From a virus: a stretch of 25,500 nucleotides of DNA. This document shows, in pieces, positions 1-6,127 of the stretch. Below the pieces are notes generated by a model. That model saw nothing but the letters and a program-made list of their open reading frames with translations. It was not told where the DNA came from and made no database searches. Where the stretch lies: positions 1 through 25,500 of IMG/VR virus record IMGVR_UViG_3300028197_000141. One strand, 5' to 3'. The position numbers were made by a program, and so were the translations under genes. The first letter of the stretch is position 1. Each line of letters begins with the position of its first letter.

Positions 1-505
1 ATTCATTAGTTGTAGAAGCAGCCGCAACTGAATCTACTACTATTGTTACTATTTTATCTTTGGAAGTTTCTCTAACTTTCTCAATGATAGTTTCTGTGAA
101 ATCAAAGATTTGTTCAACCGAATCTGCTGATACATAAAGTAATTTAGAAACGTCAACACCGATTGCTTCTAAAAAATCTCTACTTACTGCAGTCTCTGTA
201 TCAATAAGAACAGCAACACCACCTTGCTTTTGTGTTTCGGCAAGGAGGTGGGCTGATACTAATGATTTTCCTGATTGTTCTAATCCTGTTATTTCAGTTA
301 TTCTACCAACAGGTAAACCACCATAAGGACGATTGGAAACTGCCACATCTAACATAGCACATCCAGTCGATATCCACCCATCTACATTTGTAGGAGCTTC
401 ATCTTCATTAAGAAAAAATGCTACTTTTTGGTCTTTGGATTGTTTATTCAGTTCACCCGCTAGGATGTCTGCAAGATCCAGTTCTTTTACTTTCTTTTTC
501 GCCAT
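1..505 (-). CDS. uvsX: UvsX/RecA-like recombinase (N-terminal part, runs off the window)
   Basis: This is the first 168 residues of a RecA-family strand-exchange ATPase, the T4 UvsX type, which forms filaments on ssDNA for recombination-dependent replication and repair. The Walker A motif GLEQSGKS is at residues 74-81. A DTE motif at 102-104 occupies the place of the RecA catalytic glutamate. A Walker B-like strand, IVTIVVDS, ends at D158-S159. The ATG at 505 gives a lysine-rich start (MAKKKVKEL) and lies 11 bases after the gp32 stop codon, so the two genes are almost certainly cotranscribed; gp32 and UvsX work on the same ssDNA in T4. The C-terminal half lies beyond base 1, so a full-length gene cannot be confirmed. 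RecA versus UvsX naming is by phage context. Confidence 0.88.
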   Translation of the reverse strand, partial: MAKKKVKELDLADILAGELNKQSKDQKVAFFLNEDEAPTNVDGWISTGCAMLDVAVSNRPYGGLPVGRITEITGLEQSGKSLVSAHLLAETQKQGGVAVLIDTETAVSRDFLEAIGVDVSKLLYVSADSVEQIFDFTETIIEKVRETSKDKIVTIVVDSVAAASTTNE

Positions 506-516
506 TAAATTGGTTT

Positions 517-1326
517 TTATTTGTTAAACAAGTCATCAAATGCAGCTGCAACTTCATCAGTTTTCTGAGGTGCGTTAATTTCTGCTTTTGGTTCAGTTGG
601 TTGTGTTGTAGGAGCTGGTGCAGCTTTTGGTTGAGCTAATCCTGCTGATACAGGTTTAGTTTCACCTTCTGCGTTTGGATTTAACCAACCTTCTAATACT
701 GATTTTAATTCATCATAAGATAATTCAGAATATAAATCTGTAATTTCAGTTTGTCCTTCCAATAAACCTTGAACTTTTGATTCATCTGCCGTGATTGGAG
801 ATGTACTTGGTTTAACTCTAATAGTAGTAGTTGGATAACTCGTACCAGCTTCATCAGCTGATTTGTATTCGATTGTTAAATCTCTACCACTTGTCGGGTC
901 TGTGATATCACCATAGTCTGGGTCAGCAATGTATCCAAGAATTTCTTGATATACAGTTTTACCAAATCCCCAAAAACGGATTCCTTCACCTTCTTCACCT
1001 CTTACAATAACAGGTACAAAAGTACGAAGTTTTGGCTCCATAGCTTTCGCTGCTTTCCAATCTTCTTTGTCACCCATTCTTTTTAGTTTATCCGCAAACT
1101 CTACAATAGGGTCTGGTCTACCAAATGATTGTGGTGATAAATAAGTTTTGTTGTTAATGTTATAGTGAAAATACAATTCGATAAATGGATTGTCCTTGTC
1201 GAATTGGTAAGGAGCGATTCTGACTGTATGTTTACCAGGAGTTGGTTTCCATAGGTTATCAGATTTCCTTTGCGTGTTTTGTAGTTTGTTCAGTCTACCT
1301 CTGATTGCGTTAATGTCTAATGCCAT
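517..1326 (-). CDS. 32: gp32-like single-stranded DNA-binding protein
   Basis: A 269-residue protein resembling T4 gp32 (301 residues), which coats ssDNA at the fork and organises replication and recombination proteins. The basic N-terminal segment (NAIRGRLNKLQNTQRK) fits the LAST-type cooperativity arm. The central part, about residues 25-200, is OB-fold-like (GKHTVRIAPY, FIELYFHYNI, IRFWGFGKTVY). A Pro/Ala/Thr-rich linker at about 220-255 leads to an acidic tail ending AAAFDDLFNK, as expected for the partner-binding A domain. No cysteine occurs anywhere, so the zinc site of T4 gp32 is absent. The next gene downstream is uvsX. The 5' leader carries a predicted pseudoknot and a G-poor AU tract suggesting translational autoregulation (separate entries). 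Identification rests on architecture and neighbours. Confidence 0.85.
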   Translation of the reverse strand: MALDINAIRGRLNKLQNTQRKSDNLWKPTPGKHTVRIAPYQFDKDNPFIELYFHYNINNKTYLSPQSFGRPDPIVEFADKLKRMGDKEDWKAAKAMEPKLRTFVPVIVRGEEGEGIRFWGFGKTVYQEILGYIADPDYGDITDPTSGRDLTIEYKSADEAGTSYPTTTIRVKPSTSPITADESKVQGLLEGQTEITDLYSELSYDELKSVLEGWLNPNAEGETKPVSAGLAQPKAAPAPTTQPTEPKAEINAPQKTDEVAAAFDDLFNK

Positions 1327-1362
1327 CTTGTTTAAATTTAATTGTTAATTATTAATTGTTTA
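1327..1362 (-). promoter_or_regulatory. AU-rich, G-poor gene 32 leader (possible gp32 operator)
   Basis: The 36 bases directly before the gene 32 ATG contain almost only A and T, a few C and a single G next to the start codon. UUAAA-type repeats recur. No Shine-Dalgarno sequence is visible. In T4 an unstructured AU-rich leader with UUAAA repeats is the tract onto which gp32 spreads to block its own translation. This leader has the same composition and position; function is inferred. Confidence 0.55.
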
Positions 1363-1396
1363 AGTTTAATTTTTGAGTGCTAAACTAGTAACACTC
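1363..1396 (-). promoter_or_regulatory. Predicted H-type RNA pseudoknot in gene 32 leader
   Basis: On the minus strand, stem 1 pairs GAGTG (1396-1392) with CACTC (1379-1375), extendable by one T-G wobble. Stem 2 pairs AGTTTA (1386-1381) with TAAACT (1368-1363). With the wobble pair counted, the stems abut and could stack coaxially. Loop 1 is 4-5 bases and loop 2 is the A-rich AAAAAT. T4-type phages carry a pseudoknot at the 5' end of gene 32 mRNA that nucleates gp32 binding. Pairing was worked out by eye; no folding energy was computed. Confidence 0.6.
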
Positions 1397-1402
1397 GGTG
1401 TA

Positions 1403-1414
1403 CCTATAAGTATA
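1403..1414 (-). promoter_or_regulatory. Late-promoter-like motif before gene 32
   Basis: The minus strand reads TATACTTATAGG, a variant of the TATATTTATATA motif found before other genes here and close to the TATACTTATATA before the sheath gene. A start about 7 bases downstream would put the predicted pseudoknot almost at the 5' end of the transcript. It could instead be a middle promoter. Confidence 0.4.
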
Positions 1415-1457
1415 AGATTTACCGATTTTCTTACACTTTTTTTGTTAAAGTTATTAA

Positions 1458-1910
1458 CTATTTTGCCCATTTACCAGAAGAAACTAATTGTGCAATTATA
1501 CCATAAACTGATAAGTCTTGAAACGTATCTTCACACGATTCTCCGATGTTATCTTGTTTACCCAAAACTACTAATTGTTTCAACCTTTGAATTTTATCAT
1601 TCATTCTAAACCAAAGACCTGTAAGGGATACTTTCTTCTCTTGTTCTGTTTCTAAATTAGAACCAACAGAAATATTATCTGGTCCATAGTTAGATTGTTT
1701 TAAACAAAACAATTCATATTGAGTGAACATTATTCTTTTGAATTCTGCTGTCATCTCAGGCCATTGCTTTTCCATTTCTAAAACAACCTCTGGATTATCA
1801 AATTTGATAATTTGATCGTATTCAGGTTCTTTTTCAACTTTAGGTTTTACTATGATTGGATTAAAATTGTGATTTTTTGATTTTGTACTAAGTACTTTTT
1901 TTCCTGCCAT
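1458..1910 (-). CDS. DUF1599/Nmad1-like protein (nucleotide-metabolism or base-modification associated)
   Basis: A 150-residue protein with a lysine-rich, probably disordered first 40 residues and a helical domain after that. The domain resembles DUF1599 (Nmad1): KQSNYGPDNI at residues 71-80, GLWFRMNDKIQRLKQL at 98-113 and ESCEDTFQDLSVYGIIA at 124-140. The ED...D spacing in the last helix is like metal-binding residues of all-alpha NTP pyrophosphatases, so action on nucleotides is plausible. Nmad1 has been linked to phage DNA-modification loci, but no modification enzyme is visible in this window. It precedes gene 32, separated by a 131-base regulatory gap, and has its own Bacteroidota-type promoter upstream. 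The family call is from recalled motifs. Confidence 0.6.
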   Translation of the reverse strand: MAGKKVLSTKSKNHNFNPIIVKPKVEKEPEYDQIIKFDNPEVVLEMEKQWPEMTAEFKRIMFTQYELFCLKQSNYGPDNISVGSNLETEQEKKVSLTGLWFRMNDKIQRLKQLVVLGKQDNIGESCEDTFQDLSVYGIIAQLVSSGKWAK

Positions 1911-1946
1911 TTATATTTTATTTAGGTTAAACTTTCATTTGTTATA

Positions 1947-1979
1947 CAAATATACGAAAAGATTTTTATATATCCAAGT
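1947..1979 (-). promoter_or_regulatory. Bacteroidota-type promoter upstream of the DUF1599-like gene
   Basis: On the minus strand, TTG (1977-1975), exactly 20 bases, then TATATTTG (1954-1947), an exact match to the Bacteroidota -7 consensus TAnnTTTG. A-rich sequence precedes the TTG and TCG precedes the -7 element, as in the promoters at 9031 and 9477. The expected start, near 1940, gives a leader of about 30 bases. Confidence 0.65.
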
Positions 1980-2029
1980 CTTTTTTAATTTATTTTAAAA
2001 ATACTTTTGAATATGACAGTCTATTTCGT

Positions 2030-2048
2030 TATCTTTGATGTAAAGATA
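2030..2048. repeat. Inverted repeat TATCTTT-GATGT-AAAGATA
   Basis: A perfect 7-base inverted repeat with a 5-base spacer in the gap between two minus-strand genes. Each arm provides a promoter-like -7 element, TATCTTTG on plus and TATCTTTA on minus. On plus, TTG lies exactly 20 bases before it (2007-2009). On minus, TCG precedes it as in other promoters here, but the -33 base triplet is TAG rather than TTG. It could be an operator or a bidirectional promoter; no T-tract follows, so a terminator is unlikely. Confidence 0.45.
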
Positions 2049-2083
2049 CGAAAAATAAATGGATTAACCTAATGAAAAGTGAA

Positions 2084-2485
2084 TTATTTTTTATTAAATT
2101 CGATTACCTCGAAGATTCTTGTAGAAATTTTCTTAGTTCCTTCTACATTGGTAACGATGATTGAGTTTTTGAATTTATCCCAATCGATAGAAAACTTTTT
2201 ATCTAAAACACCATTATTCTCTTCCTTAACCAATTCGTTTAAGGCATTAATAGTATAAAGAGTATTAGATTGTTTCTTTCTGTGAACTAGTATAGTATTA
2301 GGTAGTGGACTTGATGGAGTATAGTGAGTATCTATATTATATGTAACAAATAGTTCTTCTAGGTTTGCTTTATTCTGTAAAACATAGATATAGTTATATA
2401 CTATATGATATCTTTCACGAATTTCTTGTAAGGTGTTTTTTAATTCTTCCTTATTTGTAAATGTACACAATAGTTGTGTTTGCAT
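2084..2485 (-). CDS. Small conserved phage protein of unknown function
   Basis: A 133-residue soluble-looking protein with no signal peptide or membrane segment. It begins MQTQLLCTFTNKEEL, followed by an amphipathic helix (about residues 11-35), a YNIDTHYTPSSPLPNTILVHRKK segment in the middle that is rich in prolines, and a beta-rich end with TNVEGTKKISTRIFEVIEF. The style suggests a protein conserved in marine T4-like phages, but I cannot name a family or activity. The ATG at 2485 is preceded by AGGGGA at good spacing, and a full late-type motif lies 23 bases upstream, so it is probably expressed late, independently of the large gene before it. Confidence 0.7.
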   Translation of the reverse strand: MQTQLLCTFTNKEELKNTLQEIRERYHIVYNYIYVLQNKANLEELFVTYNIDTHYTPSSPLPNTILVHRKKQSNTLYTINALNELVKEENNGVLDKKFSIDWDKFKNSIIVTNVEGTKKISTRIFEVIEFNKK

Positions 2486-2508
2486 AACCGTCCCCTAATA
2501 ATTGTTCC

Positions 2509-2520
2509 TATATAAATATA
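2509..2520 (-). promoter_or_regulatory. Late promoter-like motif TATATTTATATA (before 2485 gene)
   Basis: An exact copy on the minus strand, followed by GGAACAA; two other copies have AGAACAA and CGAACAA in the same position. It lies 23 bases before the start codon. Confidence 0.6.
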
Positions 2521-2546
2521 AGAAAGTAAAACCAAAGGTCAGTTAT

Positions 2547-2558
2547 GTGATATATCAC
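2547..2558. repeat. 12-base perfect palindrome GTGATATATCAC
   Basis: A perfect palindrome between the stop codon of the 2572-4830 gene and the promoter motif at 2509. It is operator-like in size and symmetry. As a hairpin it would have little loop and no following T-run, so terminator function is unlikely. Confidence 0.4.
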
Positions 2559-2571
2559 CAATTAGAGGTTT

Positions 2572-4830
2572 CTATTTAGAGTCAAAACAATCTTTCATAT
2601 CATCAGACCATTGATATACAGTTTGAAGTTTACCAGTTTTACCAGTTTTGGTTCTCATTACCTTTTGACCAACTTCTATTTTTCTACCATCGGTAGTTAT
2701 AGCAAATACCATTCTCTTACCACCAGTAGTTTTTCCTTTTTGTGAACCACGATTTCCTACTTGTTCTTCAAGAGCTCCTACTTCAAAACGAGATATAAAA
2801 TCATTTTTACTTTCAACATTACCTCCTAAACATCCTTTTAAGGTTTCACCATCAACTGCAAGTCCTCCATGATTAGTTTCGAACATACCAGGATATTTAT
2901 GTACTCCTGTTTGTGAATTAGGGTTTACTGCTTCTAAATGAAATTGTTTAAAAACAGTTGAACCTTCTAAATATGTTCCTAAACCAACATCCTTACCACC
3001 CACTTTTACAGTCTGATTATCTTGTTCTGTAATAAAATCTCGTTGTACTTGTAATGTTCTATTTCTAATATCTTCTAATTTAGAAAATATATCAGGTGCA
3101 CCTCTTTCTATAAATCTACTATTTAGTCTTTCCATTAAGGTTACTTGGTCCTCAGTTGGTTCAACCTCTTTATTATCATCAGCCATAAATTTAAAAAATG
3201 CAGTAAGTGCTTCTGCATCTGTTGCATCTTTTGAAGATACACCATCTGGTAGATATTTTGATATACTCTTAGTAACTACACCATCTTTACTTTTAACACC
3301 AGCACTTTTACCATGGTCAATCCCACCGAATTTAGATAAAGTTGCATTACCATCTTCACTACCATCTGCATTTGTATTGTTTTTTACACTTTTAACGGCA
3401 TCATTAATATCAATATTTTCTAGGAAGAATTTAGCTGGTGCAACTCCTACTTCTTTTAATTCTGATTCTATTTCTTTATTTTTTTCTACTAACTCTTCTT
3501 GGTCTTTTTTTAGTTTATCACCTTGTTCTTTTGTTAGGTTACCATCACTAACTAACTTATCAATATTTTCTTCATTAGCTTTTGCTTCTGCTTTTAAACT
3601 TGATTGTGCAACAATTGCAGATGTACTATCTTTATCAGAATGGAATAAAAGAATCGCTTTATTAGAATCTTTATCAAATACTAAACTTGCAGTATCCGAT
3701 GGGTTATCTCCACCACCACCTGACCTAATTAGTTGTTCAGCTTCTTCTTGTGATATTTCTTCTCCATTTGGACCAATAACTTGTTTATCCTTAATATCGT
3801 TAACCATTGCATCAAATGATGATGAATGTCCATAGTAGTTTTCTATTTTTGAATTTTTGAATCCTCGTTTTTGAGCAGATGCAACACACTTTGTATGTTT
3901 TCTTCTTCCACTCCTTGCAGCTAATAATAGTTTACTATATAATCCTTTATTTTCACCTTCAGGTATTTCTGATGTTTTAACTCCAGTTGCAAGTCCATTA
4001 CCTGTATTTCCGTTTTTTCCTTTACTATTAAATAAAGGGGTATTACCAAATCTGTCTTTTAATACTTTAATTAGTTGTTTATCAGATAAATTTGGGTCTT
4101 CTTCTAACATCTGTGCAACTTCTCCAGATACAACTTCATTTAATAATGAACCTGCATTACCTGGTGCTGGTTTAAATATTACATTACCATTCTTATCAAC
4201 AATCTCTTTAAATCCATATTTAAATGCTTGATTCTTAACTTCGCTATCACCACCTCTATCTATTACTTCTGAACGAGATACTGGAGAGTTTTCTAAATTC
4301 GATGTAGAAATATCATCTCCTTTATTTTTCTTATCTACTCTTGCTTTAAGTTCTTCAGCATTCTTTGCAAAATCAGAACCAGGTTTTACTGCACTACCTT
4401 GTGTAGTTTGAGTATCATCAGTAGTATCAGTTGAATTTCCTTTTGGAGAATCAATTTTTTTCTGAGTTCCTTGAGAACCAACTTCTTTATTTATTGCATC
4501 TCTTTCAGGTGTTCCTTCAGCGGGCAACGCTTTTTCTGCAGCTATTCTACCCGGTGAATCTTTTTTAGTTGTTAGAAGATTTCCAAGAATACCTTCTGTA
4601 TCGTTACCATTTTTATCTCTATATCTAATGGTTCTATTAAGAACTGGATTTTTGAATTTTCGTTCATCTTCTGTAAGAAATTCAAATATTCTTTGTTTTG
4701 CATCAAATTCACCCCATTCTGTAAGAATTTCTGACATGATTGATTGGTGTTCTCTATCATGTATATTAGGAATACCTACTCTAAAAGAAAGTTCGTGTAC
4801 TAGTCTGTGTATAAGTTTAGTGTGATGCAT
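2572..4830 (-). CDS. Large conserved phage protein, probably virion-associated, function unknown
   Basis: A 752-residue hydrophilic protein. The N-terminus, about residues 1-70, is helical and histidine-rich (MHHTKLIHRLVHEL, HDREHQSIMSEILTEWGEFD). A low-complexity Thr/Asp/Gly/Lys stretch follows at about 95-190. A middle region contains RSGRRKHTKC and a compact segment NKAILLFHSDKDSTSAIVAQ, then a long charged coiled coil at about 415-465. The C-terminal third has short motifs (FKQFHLEAVNP, HKYPGMFETNHGG) and a basic end with FAITTDGRKIEVGQKVMRTKTG. I associate this arrangement with large unannotated proteins of marine T4-like phages, but cannot assign an activity. A structural or injected role is only a guess. 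A weak late-like motif overlaps the start region. Confidence 0.75.
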   Translation of the reverse strand: MHHTKLIHRLVHELSFRVGIPNIHDREHQSIMSEILTEWGEFDAKQRIFEFLTEDERKFKNPVLNRTIRYRDKNGNDTEGILGNLLTTKKDSPGRIAAEKALPAEGTPERDAINKEVGSQGTQKKIDSPKGNSTDTTDDTQTTQGSAVKPGSDFAKNAEELKARVDKKNKGDDISTSNLENSPVSRSEVIDRGGDSEVKNQAFKYGFKEIVDKNGNVIFKPAPGNAGSLLNEVVSGEVAQMLEEDPNLSDKQLIKVLKDRFGNTPLFNSKGKNGNTGNGLATGVKTSEIPEGENKGLYSKLLLAARSGRRKHTKCVASAQKRGFKNSKIENYYGHSSSFDAMVNDIKDKQVIGPNGEEISQEEAEQLIRSGGGGDNPSDTASLVFDKDSNKAILLFHSDKDSTSAIVAQSSLKAEAKANEENIDKLVSDGNLTKEQGDKLKKDQEELVEKNKEIESELKEVGVAPAKFFLENIDINDAVKSVKNNTNADGSEDGNATLSKFGGIDHGKSAGVKSKDGVVTKSISKYLPDGVSSKDATDAEALTAFFKFMADDNKEVEPTEDQVTLMERLNSRFIERGAPDIFSKLEDIRNRTLQVQRDFITEQDNQTVKVGGKDVGLGTYLEGSTVFKQFHLEAVNPNSQTGVHKYPGMFETNHGGLAVDGETLKGCLGGNVESKNDFISRFEVGALEEQVGNRGSQKGKTTGGKRMVFAITTDGRKIEVGQKVMRTKTGKTGKLQTVYQWSDDMKDCFDSK

Positions 4831-4833
4831 CTA

Positions 4834-4845
4834 TAGTATAAATAT
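4834..4845 (-). promoter_or_regulatory. Degenerate late-type motif hard against a start codon
   Basis: The minus strand reads ATATTTATACTA, a partial match to TATATTTATATA. It ends only 3 bases before the ATG at 4830. If it is a promoter, the transcript would be leaderless or start inside the gene, so a chance AT-rich match or cotranscription from upstream is about as likely. Confidence 0.2.
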
Positions 4846-5456
4846 TAGTTTGAACAAGTTACCTCATATTCTTCCCAACCTTTAGTTGGTTTTTGATTTG
4901 GAAATACAAATTTTCTACAATTACCATCATTTTCAAAGTAAATATGTTTAGTCATAACACTAGGAACTGCTGCTCCTGTTGGTAAAACTTCATATCCATC
5001 ATTGAATATTAATTCAACTGTAATTGTTAAATTTTGTTCGTCATCCCATATTCTCTCTTCTTGTTCTAACATTCTCCATTCACCTCTGTTTAAATCTTGT
5101 TGTTGTAATGCACAATTTAGATATGCAAAAGTTCCATATAGATTTTCTTGGGTATCTGAAAATGTTGCCGCTGGTGCAAGATGACCTTTATCCCATTGAT
5201 TACGATAGTAATCATGTTTGTTTGATGTAACAACTCCTGGCACAAGGTGGAAATCCATATTTCCTCTATCTACATTTTTAGGTCTGTTTGTTGAAGTATA
5301 AATTAATTTTATTGGTTGTTCCAATATTTCGTTATACCACACCTCAAATACTTCAGTTTCGATGTGAACGTTTTCCCTTAAATCTTGAGCGATTATATCA
5401 GGAGTACCACAACCCATAAAGAGTAGTGATATTAATAGGAATTTTAAATATTTCAT
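4845..5456 (-). CDS. Exported DNA/RNA non-specific endonuclease (NUC1 family), putative lipoprotein
   Basis: A 203-residue protein with an N-terminal signal, MKYLKFLLISLLFMGCG; Cys16 suggests lipidation, though the lipobox FMGC is not ideal. The rest resembles the NUC1/Serratia nuclease family. The catalytic motif appears as DKGHLAP (Asp89, His92; DRGH is usual). It is followed by YLNCALQQQDLNRGEWRMLE, with Asn114 and Asn123 matching the metal-binding asparagine region and Glu131 the family's conserved W..LE. At 203 residues it is near the short end for the family. The enzyme should hydrolyse DNA or RNA outside the cytoplasm. A late-type promoter motif lies 28 bases upstream. Possible jobs are destroying released or competing DNA or recovering nucleotides at lysis. 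The fold call is firm; localisation is likely; role is inference. Confidence 0.82.
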   Translation of the reverse strand: MKYLKFLLISLLFMGCGTPDIIAQDLRENVHIETEVFEVWYNEILEQPIKLIYTSTNRPKNVDRGNMDFHLVPGVVTSNKHDYYRNQWDKGHLAPAATFSDTQENLYGTFAYLNCALQQQDLNRGEWRMLEQEERIWDDEQNLTITVELIFNDGYEVLPTGAAVPSVMTKHIYFENDGNCRKFVFPNQKPTKGWEEYEVTCSN

Positions 5457-5465
5457 GTTTTTTAT

Positions 5466-5485
5466 TAAGTAGTTCTCTAAGTAGT
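5466..5485 (-). repeat. Direct repeat in the nuclease gene leader
   Basis: ACTACTTA occurs twice, four bases apart, between the late-type motif at 5485-5496 and the nuclease start codon. Any role is unknown; it may be chance in AT-rich DNA. Confidence 0.3.
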
Positions 5486-5496
5486 ATATAAATATA
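5485..5496 (-). promoter_or_regulatory. Late promoter-like motif TATATTTATATA (before nuclease gene)
   Basis: An exact minus-strand copy, 28 bases before the start codon at 5456. It suggests the nuclease is expressed late rather than only by read-through from the sulfotransferase gene. Confidence 0.6.
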
Positions 5497-5503
5497 TGAT
5501 TAT

Positions 5504-6124
5504 TTAGATTATAGTTTTTTTAAACTGTCGTAATCTATGTTTTGGGTTAACCCATTCATTAAATTCAGATATATCCAAATCTAATTTATGTTTATTTAAA
5601 AACTTAGTTATCTTTTTTTTATCACCAGAATATATGTCTTCATACCAATCTATTTCTATATTCAGTTCTTTTGATAATATTTCTAAATTGTTTTTTGACC
5701 TTCCCATCCATTTTTTCCAAAAATTTAAGTCGTAAATTTCTTCACCATATTTTAAAGTTTCTTTATAGGTATATTTTTTATGCCATTGTTTTTTCTTACT
5801 ATTATTTATTTGATATGAATAACTTTCTGCAGCTTCATTTGTGTTTTTTCTTGATAAAAGTATTATTTTATCAAATAGTTTTGAATAATTTTTATAAAAT
5901 TCTATTACATTATCAAAAAGTAAGCTTTTCAAAACATGATTTGAAGGATGAAAAATAAGAGATTTTACAATTACATTATTTTCCGGTATATGATTATAGT
6001 TTATATTTTCCCAAATACCCTCATTAAATGGTTCTCCCATTTTAGTTAGATTCAAACAAGTACCAATAGATTTCAGTAATTGAGTTGAACCGGAACGAGG
6101 AATAGCTACTATTAAAATTTTCAT
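5504..6124 (-). CDS. PAPS-dependent sulfotransferase-like protein
   Basis: A 206-residue P-loop protein. It opens MKILIVAIPRSGSTQL; PRSGST at residues 9-14 is the 5'-phosphosulfate-binding loop of sulfotransferases. LLSRKNTNEAAESYSY, with Arg92 and Ser101, matches the 3'-phosphate-binding motif. These enzymes move sulfate from PAPS to a hydroxyl or amine, often on sugars. The protein is short for the family but has both cofactor motifs. Its acceptor is unknown; phage or host glycans are candidates, and a glycosyltransferase is present at 24199-25197. It starts 3 bases after the stop of the polymerase gene, so they share a transcript. No Shine-Dalgarno sequence is visible. It is very lysine- and asparagine-rich, fitting the local AT content. 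Confidence 0.8.
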   Translation of the reverse strand: MKILIVAIPRSGSTQLLKSIGTCLNLTKMGEPFNEGIWENINYNHIPENNVIVKSLIFHPSNHVLKSLLFDNVIEFYKNYSKLFDKIILLSRKNTNEAAESYSYQINNSKKKQWHKKYTYKETLKYGEEIYDLNFWKKWMGRSKNNLEILSKELNIEIDWYEDIYSGDKKKITKFLNKHKLDLDISEFNEWVNPKHRLRQFKKTII

Positions 6125-6127
6125 ACC

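Noticed and set aside
333-639. Two short plus-strand open frames over uvsX and gp32
   Set aside because: They overlap two well-supported minus-strand genes and have biased, non-protein-like composition.
1911-2083. tRNA or other structured RNA gene in the larger gaps
   Set aside because: No cloverleaf, T-loop sequence or GC-rich folded region is visible in this or the other intergenic gaps; they hold promoters, leaders and short inverted repeats.
2509-2520. Reading the plus-strand TATAAATA strings as T4 late promoters for plus-strand genes
   Set aside because: All copies lie just before minus-strand start codons and no credible plus-strand gene exists in the window.
3377-3835. A 152-codon plus-strand open frame with hydrophobic Ser/Leu/Phe-rich product
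   Set aside because: Antisense shadow of the charged coiled-coil region of the 2572-4830 gene.
4572-4760. A 62-codon minus-strand frame inside the large unknown gene
   Set aside because: It is an alternative frame within a better supported longer gene and has no ribosome site or family resemblance.
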